From the NCBI RefSeq assembly GCF_000732925.1, contig NZ_CP008953.1, forward strand, positions 1,984,001 through 2,048,000: a stretch of DNA of 64,000 nt, written 5' to 3'. The stretch comes from Amycolatopsis japonica. GTDB taxonomy: Bacteria > Actinomycetota > Actinomycetes > Mycobacteriales > Pseudonocardiaceae. Positions 43,002-51,883 of the stretch are shown here, in pieces (the stretch's first letter is position 1; each line of letters begins with the position of its first letter). The notes below the pieces were generated by a model. That model was not told the DNA's origin. It worked only from the letters and a program-made list of their open reading frames with translations, and ran no database searches. A program made the translations under genes and the position numbers.

Positions 43002-43556
43002 ATGACCACTCTCGACAACCGGCCGAACACCGCGCTCCTCGTCGTCGACGTCCAGAACGCCGTCGTCGACGAGGGCTACGAGCGCGACGCCGTGGTCGCG
43101 AAGATCGGCGGGCTCGTCGGCAGGGCACGGCGGGAAGGCGTCCCGGTCGTCTGGGTGCAGCACTCCGACGACGGGCTCGTGCGAGGAAGCGAAGAATGGC
43201 GCATCGTCGGCGAACTGAACCAGGAGGAAGCCGAGCCGGTCGTCGAAAAGTCCTACGGTGACTCGTTCGAGGACACCGACCTGGAGAAGGTGCTGGCCGA
43301 ACGCGGTGTCGGACGGCTCGTGGTCGTCGGGGCCGAGACCGACGCCTGCATCCGTTCGACGCTGCACGGCGCCATCGTCCGCGGGTACGACGCGACGCTG
43401 GTCGGCGACGCGCACACGACCGTGGACAAGACCGAGTGGGGCGGAATCGCGCCGGAACTGGTCATCGCGCACACGAACCTGTACTGGCGGTATCAGGCCG
43501 CGCCGGGCCGAAAGGGAGGGACGGTGATGAGCGAAGACGTCGATTTCAGCGGCTGA
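43002..43556 (+). CDS. Isochorismatase-family cysteine hydrolase
   Basis: 184 residues from ATG 43002. Catalytic triad visible: Asp in ALLVVDVQNAVV near residue 16, Lys in VEKSYGDSFEDT near 84, Cys in GAETDACIRSTLHGA near 118. Family members hydrolyse isochorismate, nicotinamide, ureidoacrylate or N-carbamoyl amides; no siderophore genes are near, so a nicotinamidase-like or unknown amide substrate is equally likely. Convergent with the phosphatase gene (6-base gap). Confidence 0.88.
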   Translation: MTTLDNRPNTALLVVDVQNAVVDEGYERDAVVAKIGGLVGRARREGVPVVWVQHSDDGLVRGSEEWRIVGELNQEEAEPVVEKSYGDSFEDTDLEKVLAERGVGRLVVVGAETDACIRSTLHGAIVRGYDATLVGDAHTTVDKTEWGGIAPELVIAHTNLYWRYQAAPGRKGGTVMSEDVDFSG

Positions 43557-43562
43557 GCGGCT

Positions 43563-44996
43563 TCACGGCGTTCCCGGCCAGTGAGCGAGTAGCAGACCGG
43601 CGTCACCGGCGAAAGTGTCGTGGCAGTGGGACTTCGCCGCCTGCAGCACGCGGCGGGCGATCTCGGGCGGTACGTGTCCGGCGTTGGCGTCCAGGCTCCC
43701 GGCGAGAGAGAACCGTGCGCCGTCGGCGGAACGCGCCTCCGAGAGGCCTTCGGTGTGCAGGACGAGGAGATCTCCAGGCTGGAGTCGGGTGGTCGAGACC
43801 CGGCCTGGCGTCCCGGCACCGAACGGCGATCGCGGCGCACTGTCCACTGTGGACTTTTCGTGCCCGCTGCCGAACACGAGCGGTGCTTCCCCGCCCGCTT
43901 CGAGGTGGCGCACGTCCCCGTGGGCGAGGTCCACTTCGGCCAGGGTCCCGCGAACTGACCCGCCGGCACCGAACTGCGTCGAAAGCGCTTTGTCGACAGC
44001 GCTCTCCTGGCCATGCAGGCCCTGGCCCTCACGGCGGGCGGACCGGTAGGCCGCGAGTGCCGCCGACACCACCAGGCCTGAGGACTCGGTGTCGCGGCCC
44101 GCGTCGAAGATCGCCAGCCATGCCGTCGTTGCGGAAAGGGCGTAGTCGAACGTGACGCCGCGAACGTCGTAGGCGGGCTCGACTCCGCCTGCCACCACGA
44201 CGTCGCGCGTCGCCGCCGTCAACGGGGGCAGGTGCTGCCAGAGCAGTTCGGCGGTGGGATCGCGCCTCCGTCGTCGGCGAGTCATGTCGAGGCCGTCGCC
44301 GTAGCGCATCGCGGCGGCGATGAGGTGGCCGGACAGCGACGCGAGCCAATGGCATTGAGTGCGTAACGAGGGGTCGTTGAGGTCGGTGTTCGGGCCGGCT
44401 TCGACCTCGAGCACGCCGACGCGCTCGTCGCCGTCCAGCAGCGTGGCCCACAAGCGCGGCCCGGCGGAGTCTGCGGCCAGCACGGTGTCCGCCTGCCGAT
44501 ACGCCTGACCGGCGATGCTGGTTTCGATCGCCTGCGGTACCCGGCCGGGCGCCTGCTCGGGAAACGGGATGAGCCGGTGCTGGTCGTAGTCGGCGAGGTA
44601 GACGGCTATCCGCAGGTCCAGCGCGCGCCCTGCCGCCGCGATGACCTCGGGCAGCCGCTCCGGGGCGACCCGGTGGGCGCCGTCGAGAAGTCCCACCAGC
44701 GCGGCCAGCGGACCGCGGGGGCGGGTGTCCTCACTGGGCTCGCGGCTGTACGGCGCCCGTCTCGCGCCGGAGATCTCGTCGAGGCGCTCGTTGACCGCGT
44801 GGGCCACCATGTCCCGTTGGATCCGGGGCAGGGGGAACAGTCCCTGCAGGAACGCCTCCAGTTCGACTTCGCTGACGTCACCGCCGAGCGCGAAGTACCT
44901 CAACCACAGCTGCTCCATCGTGAGCCCGGTGCGCGCGAAGCAGGCAGCGACGATCCGTCGCTGCTCCTCGGCCTGGAGCGAGGACAGAGTGACCAC
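43563..44996 (-). CDS. GAF/SpoIIE-type PP2C phosphatase with an altered active site
   Basis: 477 residues from GTG 44996. A helical N-terminal part (1-95), then a GAF-like sensor domain (about 100-240), then a SpoIIE/PP2C domain (about 260-475) with EPAYDVRGVTFDYALSATTAWLAIFDAG, GGEAPLVF and PGDLLVLHTEGLSEAR. Two usual metal-binding places deviate: the GGD of GGDxYD reads RGV, and TDG reads TEG. It may be a weak or pseudo-phosphatase in a partner-switching (anti-anti-sigma) pathway. Divergent from the GAF-ANTAR regulator across about 340 bases. Confidence 0.83.
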   Translation of the reverse strand: MVTLSSLQAEEQRRIVAACFARTGLTMEQLWLRYFALGGDVSEVELEAFLQGLFPLPRIQRDMVAHAVNERLDEISGARRAPYSREPSEDTRPRGPLAALVGLLDGAHRVAPERLPEVIAAAGRALDLRIAVYLADYDQHRLIPFPEQAPGRVPQAIETSIAGQAYRQADTVLAADSAGPRLWATLLDGDERVGVLEVEAGPNTDLNDPSLRTQCHWLASLSGHLIAAAMRYGDGLDMTRRRRRRDPTAELLWQHLPPLTAATRDVVVAGGVEPAYDVRGVTFDYALSATTAWLAIFDAGRDTESSGLVVSAALAAYRSARREGQGLHGQESAVDKALSTQFGAGGSVRGTLAEVDLAHGDVRHLEAGGEAPLVFGSGHEKSTVDSAPRSPFGAGTPGRVSTTRLQPGDLLVLHTEGLSEARSADGARFSLAGSLDANAGHVPPEIARRVLQAAKSHCHDTFAGDAGLLLAHWPGTP

Positions 44997-45335
44997 CCCC
45001 GGGGTTCTCGGCGATACGGCGCCTGGGTACCAACCACGGCGCTGGCTGAAACATGGCGGAGAGGACGTCGCGTTACGCCAGGTGGCCGATCGGTTCGTCG
45101 ACCGCGTGCCAGGAAGAAACGATCCACGACGGGCCGAACGTGGGTCGCGGTAGGCGGGGTGATCGCATTCGGCTAAGGTCGGCTTCCGAAAGCGGTTCTG
45201 AGCGTTGAGAAGTTAGCGCCGATCCGCCGGTAACCGGGTTGGTTGCGGCGGTTGATGGTGCGCGCTCGGCGCCGGTTCCCGCCGGTGGCTCCCGTGGTGC
45301 ATCACGCCGATGTGCAGAAGTGGGAGAGGCGGGCT
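44997..45335. other. Intergenic region between the phosphatase and ANTAR genes
   Basis: About 340 bases with no convincing gene; it must contain the divergent promoters. ATG 45255 and GTG 45294/45297 extend the ANTAR frame upstream, so part of it may be coding. I see no long repeat or strong hairpin. Confidence 0.5.
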
Positions 45336-46160
45336 TTGGACGATGAAATCGACTGGCAGCGGGACAAGAACCGATTCGTCGAGGATGTCGGCGACGGCGA
45401 ACTGCCGGTGACCTCTGAAAACGGCGCCCGGCTCCTCGCCGGGCCACTGGTCAACCAGTTCGTCTCCCTGACCAGGGCGTTGCTGGATTCCGGTTCGATC
45501 GCGGCGGTACTCGAACGGGTGGTCTTCGCGACGCGTGATCTGGTGCCCGGTGCGGATCTGGTCAGCGTCACCCTCCTCGATCCCGACGGCGGGTTCCACA
45601 CGCCGATGGGGACCGACGAGATCGCCGGCGAACTGGACCAGCTGCAGTATCAGTACGGCGAGGGTGCCTGTGTCGAAGCGGCGCGGGTTTCGGGACCGGC
45701 GGCGGCCTTCAGCGACAACCTCGCGGAAGACGCCCGGTGGCCGCGTTTCGGCCCTGCCGCCGCGGCGCTCGGGTTCCACTCGCTGGTGTCGACGGCCTTG
45801 CTGCCGGAAGCGTCGAGTTCGCAGGTGTCCGGCGCGTTGAACGTCTACTCGCGCCGTCCGCACGGCATCGCCAGGGCCGACCGCGACGTGCTGCTGCTCC
45901 TGGCGACGCACGCGTCGCTGGCTTTGGCGACGACGCACGCGGTCACGCGCGGGCAGCTCCAGGAGGAGCAGCTCCAGCAGGCGCTCGACAGCAGGGACGC
46001 GATCGGGCAGGCCAAGGGCATCCTCATGGCACGGCGCGGGATCGACGCCGCGGAGGCGTTCGAGGTGCTGCGGCATACGTCGCAGAACATGAACGTCAAA
46101 CTCCGGGAGCTGGCGGAGATGCTGTCCAAACGGCATACGGAACTGCAATTGCCCGACTGA
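45336..46160 (+). CDS. GAF and ANTAR domain RNA-binding antiterminator
   Basis: 274 residues from TTG 45336, preceded by GGAGAGG at good spacing; ATG 45255 (301 residues) is an alternative. GAF domain at about 45-185 (YQYGEGACVEAAR, DARWPRFGPAAAALGFHSLVST). C-terminal ANTAR domain (about 205-265): ALDSRDAIGQAKGILMARRGIDAAEAF and LRHTSQNMNVKLRELAEML, which binds paired hexaloop hairpins in mRNA to prevent termination. Common in actinobacteria as stress sensors. The divergent phosphatase may belong to the same pathway. Confidence 0.9.
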   Translation: MDDEIDWQRDKNRFVEDVGDGELPVTSENGARLLAGPLVNQFVSLTRALLDSGSIAAVLERVVFATRDLVPGADLVSVTLLDPDGGFHTPMGTDEIAGELDQLQYQYGEGACVEAARVSGPAAAFSDNLAEDARWPRFGPAAAALGFHSLVSTALLPEASSSQVSGALNVYSRRPHGIARADRDVLLLLATHASLALATTHAVTRGQLQEEQLQQALDSRDAIGQAKGILMARRGIDAAEAFEVLRHTSQNMNVKLRELAEMLSKRHTELQLPD

Positions 46161-46189
46161 GCGGGACGGCCGCCACTACCATCGCGATC

Positions 46190-47053
46190 ATGGGATTCGG
46201 CGAGCTGGAGTTGTCGCGGACGTTCGAGTGGCGTGGCCGTTCGGTGGCGTGGGAACGCCTCGGCGAAGGCGCCCCGGTGGTGCTGTGCCACGGGACACCG
46301 TGGTCGGCACAACTGTGGGCGCCTTTCGCGCGAGCGCTCAGCGAGGAGTTCGCCGTCCACGTCTGGGACATGCCCGGATACGGTCGTTCGTCGAAGGATC
46401 CCGGCCACGCCGTCGATCTCGGCACGCAGGGCGAGCTTTTCGCCGACCTGCTCACGTATTGGGGGCTGGCCGCCCCGCACGTGATCGCCCATGACTACGG
46501 CGGAGCCGTTTCGCTGCGCGCGAAGCTGCTGCACGGTGCGGAGTACGCCTCGCTCGCGCTGGTGGACGTCGTCGCGCTGCGGCCATGGGGTTCGGAGTTC
46601 TTCCGGCTCGTCGCCGAGAACGCCGAGGTCTTCCAGGCGCAGCCCCCGACGGTGCACAAGGGTGCGCTCGAGTCCTACATCGGGACGGCCTCCCATCGAG
46701 GTCTCACCGGCGCGCAACTGGCCACCCTGACCGGGCCTTGGCTGGACGAGGAGGGGCAACGCGCCTTCTACCGGCAGATCGCCGAGGCGGACGTCCGGTT
46801 CACCGACGAGATGCAGGACCGCTATCCGGAACTCGAGTTGCCGGTGAAGGTGATCTGGGGCGCGGACGACACGTGGATACCGGTGGATCGCGCGGAACAG
46901 CTCGCCGACGCGATTCCCGGTGCCCTTCTGGACGTCATTCCCGATGCCGGGCATCTGATCCAGTACGACGCGCCGGTCGAACTGGCGTTTTCCCTGCATC
47001 GGTGGCTCACCGCGGAAGTGGGCCGGTGGGGACCAGCCGGGAGCGGACGCTGA
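46190..47053 (+). CDS. Alpha/beta hydrolase with Asp nucleophile (dehalogenase/epoxide-hydrolase-like)
   Basis: 287 residues from ATG 46190. Oxyanion motif CHGTPWSAQLW near residue 33; nucleophile elbow VIAHDYGGAVSLRAK near 103, where the central residue is Asp rather than Ser; acid Asp in VIWGADDTWIPV; His in PDAGHLIQYD near 262. This pattern is that of haloalkane dehalogenases and epoxide hydrolases, acting through a covalent alkyl-enzyme ester. The start is placed at ATG because the frame upstream only shadows the ANTAR gene. Substrate unknown. Confidence 0.85.
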   Translation: MGFGELELSRTFEWRGRSVAWERLGEGAPVVLCHGTPWSAQLWAPFARALSEEFAVHVWDMPGYGRSSKDPGHAVDLGTQGELFADLLTYWGLAAPHVIAHDYGGAVSLRAKLLHGAEYASLALVDVVALRPWGSEFFRLVAENAEVFQAQPPTVHKGALESYIGTASHRGLTGAQLATLTGPWLDEEGQRAFYRQIAEADVRFTDEMQDRYPELELPVKVIWGADDTWIPVDRAEQLADAIPGALLDVIPDAGHLIQYDAPVELAFSLHRWLTAEVGRWGPAGSGR

Positions 47054-47090
47054 AAGGCGCCGTCAAGATCAACATCGTTGCATTCGGATA

Positions 47091-47432
47091 TTAGAAGTCG
47101 TCTACGTGATATCCGGCCACGTAGGCGCTCGAAAGCAGTGCGCCGTGACATTCCGCGGTCGACGGGCCGAAACCGATCGGCACCCAATGGCCGACGGTGT
47201 ACCAAAAGGAGGACCCGGACGCGCAGTGGGCGACCACTCGGTACGTTTCCGAGTGTCTCGGCAGCGAGAAGCAGGTCATCGAAATGCCCTCGCCGAAGAG
47301 GATTCCGTAGCGACTGCTGTCGCATCCGTAGGGCGGGAACTGGCCTTCGGTCGCCGCGGCGGCCGGCGAGGCGGCCAGGAGTCCGGCCGCCGAAAAGGCG
47401 GCCATGACTAAAGCGGCGATTTTCTTCTTCAT
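47091..47432 (-). CDS. Small secreted Cys-containing protein
   Basis: 113 residues from ATG 47432, with GGGAGAA six bases upstream. Signal peptide MKKKIAALVMAAFSAAGLLA with cleavage after ASPAAAA near residue 28. The mature chain of about 85 residues has four Cys (YGCDSS, MTCFSL, AHCASG, AECHGA), enough for two disulfides, and many aromatic residues. Fold unknown to me; size and composition recall secreted inhibitors or small antimicrobial/bacteriocin-like proteins. A T/A-rich leader stands out in this GC-rich region. Confidence 0.72.
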   Translation of the reverse strand: MKKKIAALVMAAFSAAGLLAASPAAAATEGQFPPYGCDSSRYGILFGEGISMTCFSLPRHSETYRVVAHCASGSSFWYTVGHWVPIGFGPSTAECHGALLSSAYVAGYHVDDF

Positions 47433-47594
47433 TGTTTCTCCCGCGTCTGGTTCCCAGTGGAAAGGCCAGATTAGCCGCACGGAAGAATTGTCGTGAATTC
47501 ATCGGGCAGGTGAAACGAGAACGCGTGCGGTGAACCGCGCTGCTCCGAAAGGGCGTCGCCGCCCCTCTTCTGAGTTCCCGGCTCCCCTTTTGGC

Positions 47595-49130
47595 CTAGCG
47601 CCGCCGGTACTGTGCCGGAGACGTGCTGGTGGACCGGTCCTCATAGGACCCGGCCCGGCCGCGGTCGACGTGGAACGTCGTCAGGGTGCTCACCGGGGAA
47701 CGCGGGTCGCGCCGGTCGCCGATCACCCGCATGTGCGTGCTCCAGCGGCGCGGGGTGACCTCGTAGACGTCGTAGCCGTACCGGTCGCCTTCGAAGTACT
47801 TGAGGTGCGGGTTGGCCGCGCCCATCTTCGGTCCGTTCGTGGCGTTCCACTCGGGGGAGTAGGCGCCGGAGGTGACCGAGTGCGCGGTGAACTCCGTGCC
47901 GATCACGGGGGTGGCGGGATCCGCGAAGTCCGGGCGGATGTCGTCGACGAACGCGGAATGCCAGTCGCCGGTGATCACCACGAGGTCTTCGAGGCCGCTC
48001 TGTGCCACGTGGGTCAGCACCTCCTTGCGTTCGGCGAGGAAGCCGTCCCACTGGTCCGTGAACATGTAGCCGCCGCCGGGCTTCGCCAGCTGGCTCAGCA
48101 TGATCGAGTTCACCCAGCAGTGCCAGGCCTCGCCGGCCCCGGTCACCTGGTCCTTGAGCCACGCCTTCTGGTCCGCGCCGAGGATCGTGCCGTCGGGCAG
48201 GTTCTGCGCCGAGCGGTACTGCCGCAGGTCCAAAATGGACAGGTCGAGGAGGTCGCCCCAGCGGCGCTGACGGTGGATCCTCGGCGTCGAGGGGTGGTCC
48301 GGGCGCACCGGCATATGCTCGAACCAGGCCTGATACGCCGCCGAGCGTCGCGCCCGCAACGACGGGGTGGTGCCGCTGTAGTCGTTGACGACCTCGTGAT
48401 CGTCCCAGGTGATGAACCAGGGGTGGGCCGCGTGGGCGTCCCGCAACGAGGGGTCGGACTTGTAGAGCGCGTGGCGCCGCCGGTACGCAGGCAGGGTCAG
48501 CACCTCGGGACCTTCGTGGTCGCGCAGCGGGTTGCCGCCGACCTGACCGTGCTCGTAGACGTAGTCGCCGAGGTGGACGACGAAGTCCAGCTCCTCCCGC
48601 GCGATCCCGGCGTGCGCCGCGTAGAACCCGTCGTGGAACGCCTGGCAGTTCGCCGAGGCGAACCGCACCCGCCGGACCGGCCCGACCGGCGCGGTGCGGG
48701 TGCGGCCGATCCGGCTGACCTTGCCGAGCACGTGGAAGCGGTAGTAGTACTGCGAGCCCGGCTCCAGCCCGGACACCGGCACGTGCACGCTGTGTCCGGC
48801 CCCGGCGGTTGCGGCCGTCGTCCCACGCGCCACGCGGCGGCGGAACCCGCGGTCGGTGGCCACCTCCCAGCCGACCTCGACGGTGTCGTCGAGCGGCTGC
48901 TCGAACTCCATCGGTTTCGGCGCGAGCCTGGTCCAGAGCGCGACGCCGTACGGGACCGGGTCGCCGGACGCGACGCCGAGCGTGAACGGCGCCTCGTCCC
49001 AGGTCGCGCCCAGTGCGACGGCGGCCTCCTCGGCCTGCGCGACCGTCATCCGCGAACTCAACGGCCAGGCCAGCCCCAGCGCACCGGCGGTGGCGGCGCC
49101 TCGCAACAGGTCCCGGCGGTTGACGGACAT
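47595..49130 (-). CDS. phoD: Tat-exported PhoD-type alkaline phosphatase/phosphodiesterase
   Basis: 511 residues from ATG 49130. Twin-arginine signal SVNRRDLLRGAATAGALGLA. N-terminal Ig-like domain (about 40-150, FTLGVASGDPVPYGVALWTRLAP), then the PhoD metallophosphoesterase core: FASANCQAFHDGFY, FVVHLGDYVYEHG, WFITWDDHEVVNDYSG and VVITGDWHSAFVDDI. The ligands (Cys/Asp/Asn/His) for Fe/Ca are in place. It releases phosphate from mono- and diesters outside the cell and is usually PhoP-induced. A Pho box is not evident to me in the 83-base upstream gap. Confidence 0.93.
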   Translation of the reverse strand: MSVNRRDLLRGAATAGALGLAWPLSSRMTVAQAEEAAVALGATWDEAPFTLGVASGDPVPYGVALWTRLAPKPMEFEQPLDDTVEVGWEVATDRGFRRRVARGTTAATAGAGHSVHVPVSGLEPGSQYYYRFHVLGKVSRIGRTRTAPVGPVRRVRFASANCQAFHDGFYAAHAGIAREELDFVVHLGDYVYEHGQVGGNPLRDHEGPEVLTLPAYRRRHALYKSDPSLRDAHAAHPWFITWDDHEVVNDYSGTTPSLRARRSAAYQAWFEHMPVRPDHPSTPRIHRQRRWGDLLDLSILDLRQYRSAQNLPDGTILGADQKAWLKDQVTGAGEAWHCWVNSIMLSQLAKPGGGYMFTDQWDGFLAERKEVLTHVAQSGLEDLVVITGDWHSAFVDDIRPDFADPATPVIGTEFTAHSVTSGAYSPEWNATNGPKMGAANPHLKYFEGDRYGYDVYEVTPRRWSTHMRVIGDRRDPRSPVSTLTTFHVDRGRAGSYEDRSTSTSPAQYRRR

Positions 49131-49213
49131 CGGTGGTCTCCTCGGCGCTCGGCGGATCGCTCACCGATACCGAACACCGTCGAGATGGCCGGAGACCGAC
49201 GCGGGGGAGAACA

Positions 49214-50176
49214 TCAGACGGTGATGACGACCTTGCCGCTCGTATGCCCGTCCCGCACGTAGCGGACGGCTTCGGGCGCCTCGGCCAGCGAATAGGCGCG
49301 GTCGATCACCGGCGTGACCTTCCCTGCCTCGATGAGCGCGCGCAGCGTCTGCAGATCGTCCTGGTTCTCCGTGGAAATCAGGCCGCGGAGCTTCTGCTTC
49401 ACGAACGGCCCGAGCATCAGCGCCCGCAGAGTGCGGCCCACCGCGCCGATCCATTTCCCTTCGGTCTCCCCGCCGACGAGGACGAGAGTGCCTCGCGGAG
49501 TCAGGGATTTCCGCAACGAGGTCAGCGACCGGTTGCCGGCGGTGTCGACGATGAGGTCGTAGCCGCCGCCGAAGTCTTCGCGGGTGTAGTCGAAGACCCG
49601 GGCCGCGCCGAGCGAACGCACCAGATCGACCTTGCCCGTGCCGCATACGCCGTCCACTTCGGCGCCGAACGCCTTGGCGATCTGCACCGCGAAGGTGCCC
49701 ACGCCGCCGCCCGCGCCGATGATCAGGACCTTCTGCCGGGGCGCGACCCGGCCCCTGTCCCGGAGCGCTTGGAGCGCGGTGAAGGCCGAGATGGGGACGG
49801 CGGCCGCTTCGTCGAAGCCGAGCCGCTCCGGTTTCCGGGCGATACTGTCCACTGTGGTCAATGCGTACTCGGCGAAAGATCCTTGACAGGTACCGAAAAC
49901 CTCGTCGCCGGGCCGGAATCGTGTCACATTGCCGCCGACGGCGTGCACGACACCGGCGAAGTCCATCCCGCGAACGCGGGCCTTCGGTCTCCGCACCCCG
50001 AAACCCATCAGCCGCACCAGATACGGCGAGCCTTCCATGAGGTGCCAGACGCCGGGATCGACCCCCGCCGCCCGGACTCGCACGACCACACCGTCCGGTC
50101 CCGCTTCGGGTTCGGGCAGGTCGGCGGGCTGCAGGACGTCGGTGGTGCCGTACTCGTTCTGGACGATCGCCTTCAT
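49214..50176 (-). CDS. Zinc-less MDR-family NAD(P)-dependent oxidoreductase
   Basis: 320 residues from ATG 50176. Medium-chain dehydrogenase fold: MKAIVQNEYGTTDVLQPADLPEP, RGMDFAGVVHAVGGNVTRFRPGDEVFG, and the NADPH-binding KVLIIGAGGGVGTFAVQIAKAFGAEV near residue 150. The catalytic and structural zinc Cys residues of alcohol dehydrogenases are absent, so it belongs to the quinone-oxidoreductase-like group. Substrate open. It lies 14 bases behind the Xre gene, forming an operon with it and the membrane protein gene. Confidence 0.9.
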   Translation of the reverse strand: MKAIVQNEYGTTDVLQPADLPEPEAGPDGVVVRVRAAGVDPGVWHLMEGSPYLVRLMGFGVRRPKARVRGMDFAGVVHAVGGNVTRFRPGDEVFGTCQGSFAEYALTTVDSIARKPERLGFDEAAAVPISAFTALQALRDRGRVAPRQKVLIIGAGGGVGTFAVQIAKAFGAEVDGVCGTGKVDLVRSLGAARVFDYTREDFGGGYDLIVDTAGNRSLTSLRKSLTPRGTLVLVGGETEGKWIGAVGRTLRALMLGPFVKQKLRGLISTENQDDLQTLRALIEAGKVTPVIDRAYSLAEAPEAVRYVRDGHTSGKVVITV

Positions 50177-50190
50177 GGCGGCCTCTTTTC

Positions 50191-50403
50191 CTAGTCCGGG
50201 TACTGGAAAACATCGTCGAGCCCGACGCCGAACGCCCGGGCGATCTGGAACGCCATCTCCAGCGACGGCGAGTAGCGGCCTTGCTCGATCGCGATGACCG
50301 TCTGGCGCGTCACGCCGATCCGGTTCGCGAGTTCGGCCTGGGTCATCTCGCCCTTGGCGAACCGCAGGGCGCGGATGGAGTTCGTGACCTTGGTCGGTTT
50401 CAC
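50191..50403 (-). CDS. Small Xre-type helix-turn-helix regulator
   Basis: 70 residues from GTG 50403. Nearly the whole protein is a Cro/CI-type domain: RALRFAKGEMTQAELANRIGVTRQTVIAIEQGRYSPSLEMAFQIARAFGVGLDDVFQYPD (shown as family match over residues 10-70). Its GTG overlaps the stop of the upstream membrane protein (GTGA). Such two-gene pairs of a membrane protein plus short Xre regulator are widespread; the membrane protein is thought to modulate the regulator, as inferred from pairing only. Confidence 0.9.
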   Translation of the reverse strand: MKPTKVTNSIRALRFAKGEMTQAELANRIGVTRQTVIAIEQGRYSPSLEMAFQIARAFGVGLDDVFQYPD

Positions 50404-50828
50404 CACGCCTGGAATCCCTCGCGGTATGCGGCGATCTTCGCGAGCGAGCCGAGCAGGGACGAGCACACGAAGGCGAGGTAGACGGTGTTGGCGATCCAGA
50501 AGTGGTCCAGTTCCGCCATCGCCATGACGAGCGCCGCGACACCGCCGATCACGACGAACGACTGTCCTATGTGGTCACTGAACCGGCCGATCTCGCGGTC
50601 TCGCTGGTCTTTGCGGTCGTCGTCACGCGGCGCGGCGATCGTCACGGCGATGTTCAGCGCGATCGTGGCCGCGATGGCCGCCCCGATCGTCCACAGCAGC
50701 GTCGCCACGTAAGGAACGTCGACGAGCGGGCCGGAGCCCGCTCGGCTGAGGACGACGATCAGATACACCACGTAGGCGCAGATCGTGACCACCGCGGTGA
50801 TCCACGCGCGTTTCTCTTCCAGTGCCAC
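50400..50828 (-). CDS. Four-helix membrane protein paired with the Xre regulator
   Basis: 142 residues from GTG 50828; a TTG at 50837 is in frame but overlaps the predicted -10 element. Four helices at about 12-30, 42-65, 85-105 and 110-130, with a charged loop DDDRKDQRDREIGRFSDH between helices 2 and 3. Function unknown. A TTGACA promoter lies so close that the mRNA would start at or next to the GTG, suggesting a leaderless message, common in actinobacteria. Confidence 0.78.
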   Translation of the reverse strand: MALEEKRAWITAVVTICAYVVYLIVVLSRAGSGPLVDVPYVATLLWTIGAAIAATIALNIAVTIAAPRDDDRKDQRDREIGRFSDHIGQSFVVIGGVAALVMAMAELDHFWIANTVYLAFVCSSLLGSLAKIAAYREGFQAW

Positions 50829-50836
50829 GAAATCCA

Positions 50837-50864
50837 AGGTAAAGAGTTCTGGACATCATGTCAA
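50837..50864 (-). promoter_or_regulatory. Probable promoter of the membrane protein/Xre operon
   Basis: On the minus strand TTGACA (50864-50859) is followed after 16 bases by TTACCT (50842-50837). GTAAAGA and TCTTTAC (50839-50845 and 50869-50875) form an inverted repeat around the -35 region, a likely operator for autoregulation. Confidence 0.5.
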
Positions 50865-50891
50865 AGATTCTTTACTTCGACACCGAGAACT

Positions 50892-50924
50892 AGTTCGTGA
50901 TACAAATAGTGCGTACTACGAACT
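50892..50924. promoter_or_regulatory. Inverted repeat upstream of the LLM oxidoreductase
   Basis: AGTTCGT (50892-50898) and ACGAACT (50918-50924) form a dyad with TAC extensions, 13 bases before the LLM start and overlapping its probable promoter. A repressor site is likely; the Xre protein encoded in the divergent operon is a candidate ligand. Confidence 0.5.
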
Positions 50925-50936
50925 CAAGGAGTGGTG

Positions 50937-51833
50937 ATGGCACTGTTCGGATTCGGCCTCGAGACCGGCGTCGGCGAAGTGGACGACCTTCTGCGGCACG
51001 CCGAACAGGCCGACCGCGCGGGACTCGACCTGGTCAGCTTGTCCGATCACCCGTACTTCGCCGACCGGCTGGACGCCTACGCGGCGCTGGGTGTGATCCT
51101 CGGCAGGACGTCGCGCGTGACGGCCGCCGTCAACGTCACCAACCTGCCGAGCCGTCCCGCGCCGATGCTGGCGAGGACGATCACGTCGCTTTCGGCGCTC
51201 TCGGGCGGTCGCGTCGCGCTCGGGATCGGTGCGGGCGGGCTCTGGCGGGAGATCGCCAAGCTCGGAGTGGAGCACCGGACGCCCGCCGAGGCGGTCCGGG
51301 CGATGAGCGAGGCGATCACCCTGGTCAAGGCGCTTTCCGGAGGCGGGGCACCGGTGACGTTCGAGGGGGAGTTCTACTCCGTCGACGGCTTGGTGCCTGC
51401 CGCCGCGGCCGCGCCGCCGGTCTGGACGGGCGCGGTCGGGCCCAAATCCCTCGCGGTGACCGGGAAACTGGCCGACGGCTGGATCCCGGGGCACGCCGCG
51501 GACTGGCTCAGCCCCCGGTTCGCCGAATCCCGTCCGGTGATCGACCAGGCGGCCGTCGACGCGGGCCGGGACCCCGGCGAGATCGCGACCATCTACAACT
51601 TCCCCGGCCGCATAACGGAAAACCCGCTGGCGTCCCCGCGTGACGACGACGGGCGCTGGATCGGTGGTTCACCGGAGCAATGGGCCGGGGAACTGGTCTC
51701 GGCGGTGCGCGACCACGGCGCGGCGGGGTTCATCTACTTCCCTGTCGAGGACGGAACCTCCACCGACAGCGCGCTCGGGCGCTGGGGGAACGAAGTCGTC
51801 CCCGCGGTTCGCGAGGAGCTGGCGCGGGGCTGA
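50937..51833 (+). CDS. LLM-class (F420/FMN-dependent) oxidoreductase
   Basis: 298 residues from ATG 50937, AAGGAG five bases upstream. Luciferase-like TIM barrel: ETGVGEVDDLLRHAEQADRAGLDLVSLSDHPYF, TNLPSRPAPMLARTITSLSALSGGRVALGIGAGG, and GAVGPKSLAVTGKLADGWIPG near 185. In actinobacteria most such enzymes use reduced F420 for hydride transfer. Substrate unknown. Divergent from the membrane protein/Xre/MDR operon, and possibly regulated together with it. Confidence 0.9.
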   Translation: MALFGFGLETGVGEVDDLLRHAEQADRAGLDLVSLSDHPYFADRLDAYAALGVILGRTSRVTAAVNVTNLPSRPAPMLARTITSLSALSGGRVALGIGAGGLWREIAKLGVEHRTPAEAVRAMSEAITLVKALSGGGAPVTFEGEFYSVDGLVPAAAAAPPVWTGAVGPKSLAVTGKLADGWIPGHAADWLSPRFAESRPVIDQAAVDAGRDPGEIATIYNFPGRITENPLASPRDDDGRWIGGSPEQWAGELVSAVRDHGAAGFIYFPVEDGTSTDSALGRWGNEVVPAVREELARG

Positions 51834-51883
51834 CCACGATCGCCTCGTGAGGGACAAGCCAAAGGGGCGGAGACCCGCCGGCG

